A stretch of 64,000 nt of DNA, taken from contig MCFH01000002.1 in the NCBI GenBank assembly GCA_002104945.1, forward strand, positions 434,001-498,000, read 5' to 3'. A model generated the notes under the pieces. That model was not told the origin of the DNA. It made no database searches and saw only the letters and a list, made by a program, of their open reading frames with translations. Position numbers and translations under genes: made by a program. Origin of the DNA: Piromyces finnis (lineage: Eukaryota; Neocallimastigomycota; Neocallimastigomycetes; Neocallimastigales; Neocallimastigaceae). How positions within the stretch are numbered: position 1 is the first letter of the stretch; each line of letters opens with the position of its first letter. Of the stretch, positions 62,923 to 64,000 are shown piece after piece.

Positions 62923-64000
62923 ATGAGCAACGAATTATCAAATTTACAAAATACTCTATCGGGTGCAGTTACTGGATTTTTAAGTGGTGTATTGACAGCA
63001 CCACTTGATGTATTAAAAATTAGAATGCAGGTAATTACAACATAATTTATATCAAAAAATTAGTAATTATTCATAAATGTATATAAAATGAATTATTTTA
63101 TTTTATTAATTTTAAAATTTTGATAAATTTTCATAATTTTTATTATTATATTAATAATATTAAATATCTGTAATTAGCTTCAAAAATCTACAAATGGAGG
63201 AGTATTAAAATATAATCACATACTGAAAAGTATAATAAGGATTTGTAGAGAAGAAGGAATTAAAGTAAGTAATCTTAAAAAATAATAATAAATAGCATTT
63301 ATTTTTGAACCTATTATTGATTTAATTTCTACATGAAATATATTTTAATTTAGGCTTTATGGAAAGGTAATATCGCAGCACAATATCTTTCAATATCATA
63401 CGGTGCTGTTCAATTCTATATATACGAGCAATCTATGAAGGGCTTTAATAAATTGGTATTTTTTTTCTATCTCGATAAATTAATTATTAATAAAATTTAA
63501 TTAATAAATTTGTAATAAATAAAATTTATTTTGAAATATATTATTTACTTTAATCAGAGAGATGAAAAGAAATATCCAATTCCATATGGAGTTCAAAATT
63601 TTGTTTCTGGTGCTATCTCAGGAGCTAATGCTGTTATAGCAACATATCGTAAATAGATTATGCATATATATATTTTTTCGAAAAAAAAATATTTAATTAA
63701 AATGAATATTTCTATATATTATTTCTACAGCATTTGATTTTTTAAGAACAAGATTCGCAACACAAGGAAATATTCATTTATACAGAAATATCCCACAAGC
63801 TACATATTTAGTAATTAAAAATGAAGGTATAAAATCCTTATACAAAGGTGTTGTACCATCAGTAGTATCTATCATACCATATATTGGTACTTCTTTCCAA
63901 ACACATTCAGTTGCACTGGATTATATTAATAGATTTACCGTAAGTAATTTATATCACGTTTTTAAATAAACATATATTTCTCTTTTAATATGATTTTTTT
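62923..64000 (+). CDS. Mitochondrial carrier family protein, thiamine-pyrophosphate-carrier-like; 5' part only
   Basis: Exons 62923-63030, 63178-63264, 63354-63455, 63558-63648 and 63731-63939 keep frame; the gene then enters an intron (GTAAGT at 63940) and runs off the window. The first repeat carries the carrier signature PLDVLKIRMQLQ and EEGIKALWKGN, then the SYGAVQFYIYE segment; the second carries PFDFLRTRFATQG and KNEGIKSLYKGVVPS. Carriers have three such repeats of about 100 residues, so roughly the last third is missing here. The PFDFLRTRFA form and SISYGAVQF favour the thiamine pyrophosphate carrier (Tpc1/SLC25A19) subfamily over nucleotide or CoA carriers, but substrate is not proven. 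If the host is an anaerobic fungus, the protein would sit in the hydrogenosome inner membrane instead of a classical mitochondrion. Confidence 0.87.

Noticed and set aside
1-64000. CRISPR array, operon-like defence cluster or prophage
   Set aside because: Introns, LINEs and eukaryotic housekeeping genes throughout; no spaced direct-repeat array seen.

Overview
The window is about 64 kb of extremely AT-rich eukaryotic DNA. It is packed with homopolymer A/T tracts and short trinucleotide repeats, uses the standard genetic code, and has many short (about 60-130 bp) GT...AG introns. The gene set (long conventional myosin II, CORVET subunit Vps8, FG-nucleoporin Nup42, Pol delta subunit 3, importin-7/8, very large intronless ankyrin-repeat proteins, APE-type LINEs) points to an early-diverging fungus. 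The composition and the ankyrin family best fit an anaerobic gut chytrid (Neocallimastigomycota). That assignment is an inference from style and family content, not from a marker gene.

Layout. 0.1-8.4 kb: myosin II heavy chain (12 exons, 2408 aa). 8.7-11.2 kb: DNA polymerase delta third subunit with a C-terminal PIP box. 12.6-16.3 kb (minus): TMCO4/Mil1-type DUF726 alpha/beta-hydrolase membrane protein. 16.3-19.6 kb: gene-free, with one ankyrin-repeat relic. 19.6-26.0 kb: two diverging ankyrin paralogues of about 1000 aa. 26.8-27.6 kb: YjbQ/UPF0047 protein. 28.2-30.9 kb: decayed, 3'-truncated LINE. 31-36.5 kb: gene desert with one perfect 20-bp inverted repeat. 36.6-38.7 kb: orphan Cys/His plus coiled-coil protein. 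40.0-48.6 kb (minus): VPS8 (13 exons, 2379 aa), divergent from NUP42 (49.0-50.5 kb). 51.2-56.1 kb: importin-7/8 (20 exons, 1020 aa). 56.5-62.1 kb: end-to-end LINE with a 12-bp target-site duplication, poly(A) tail and two lesions. 62.9 kb to the end: 5' part of a mitochondrial-carrier-family gene, probably a thiamine-pyrophosphate-type carrier.

The ordinary genes are unrelated housekeeping functions (cytokinesis, replication, endosomal tethering, mRNA export, nuclear import) and do not form a pathway or operon. Exon boundaries were worked out by hand. For myosin, DUF726, UPF0047, VPS8, NUP42, importin and the carrier, all the junctions keep one open frame.

The most unusual signal is RNA-like. 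Both LINEs carry a 73-nt block (28256-28328 and 56622-56694) that folds as three abutting perfect hairpins. It differs at only four positions, all in loops, although the encoded endonucleases are only roughly 40% identical by eye. In the complete element the block sits inside a longer chain of consecutive hairpins (56526-56851) that begins at the element's first base. In the other copy it is flanked by a 10-bp direct repeat, as if it could move by itself.
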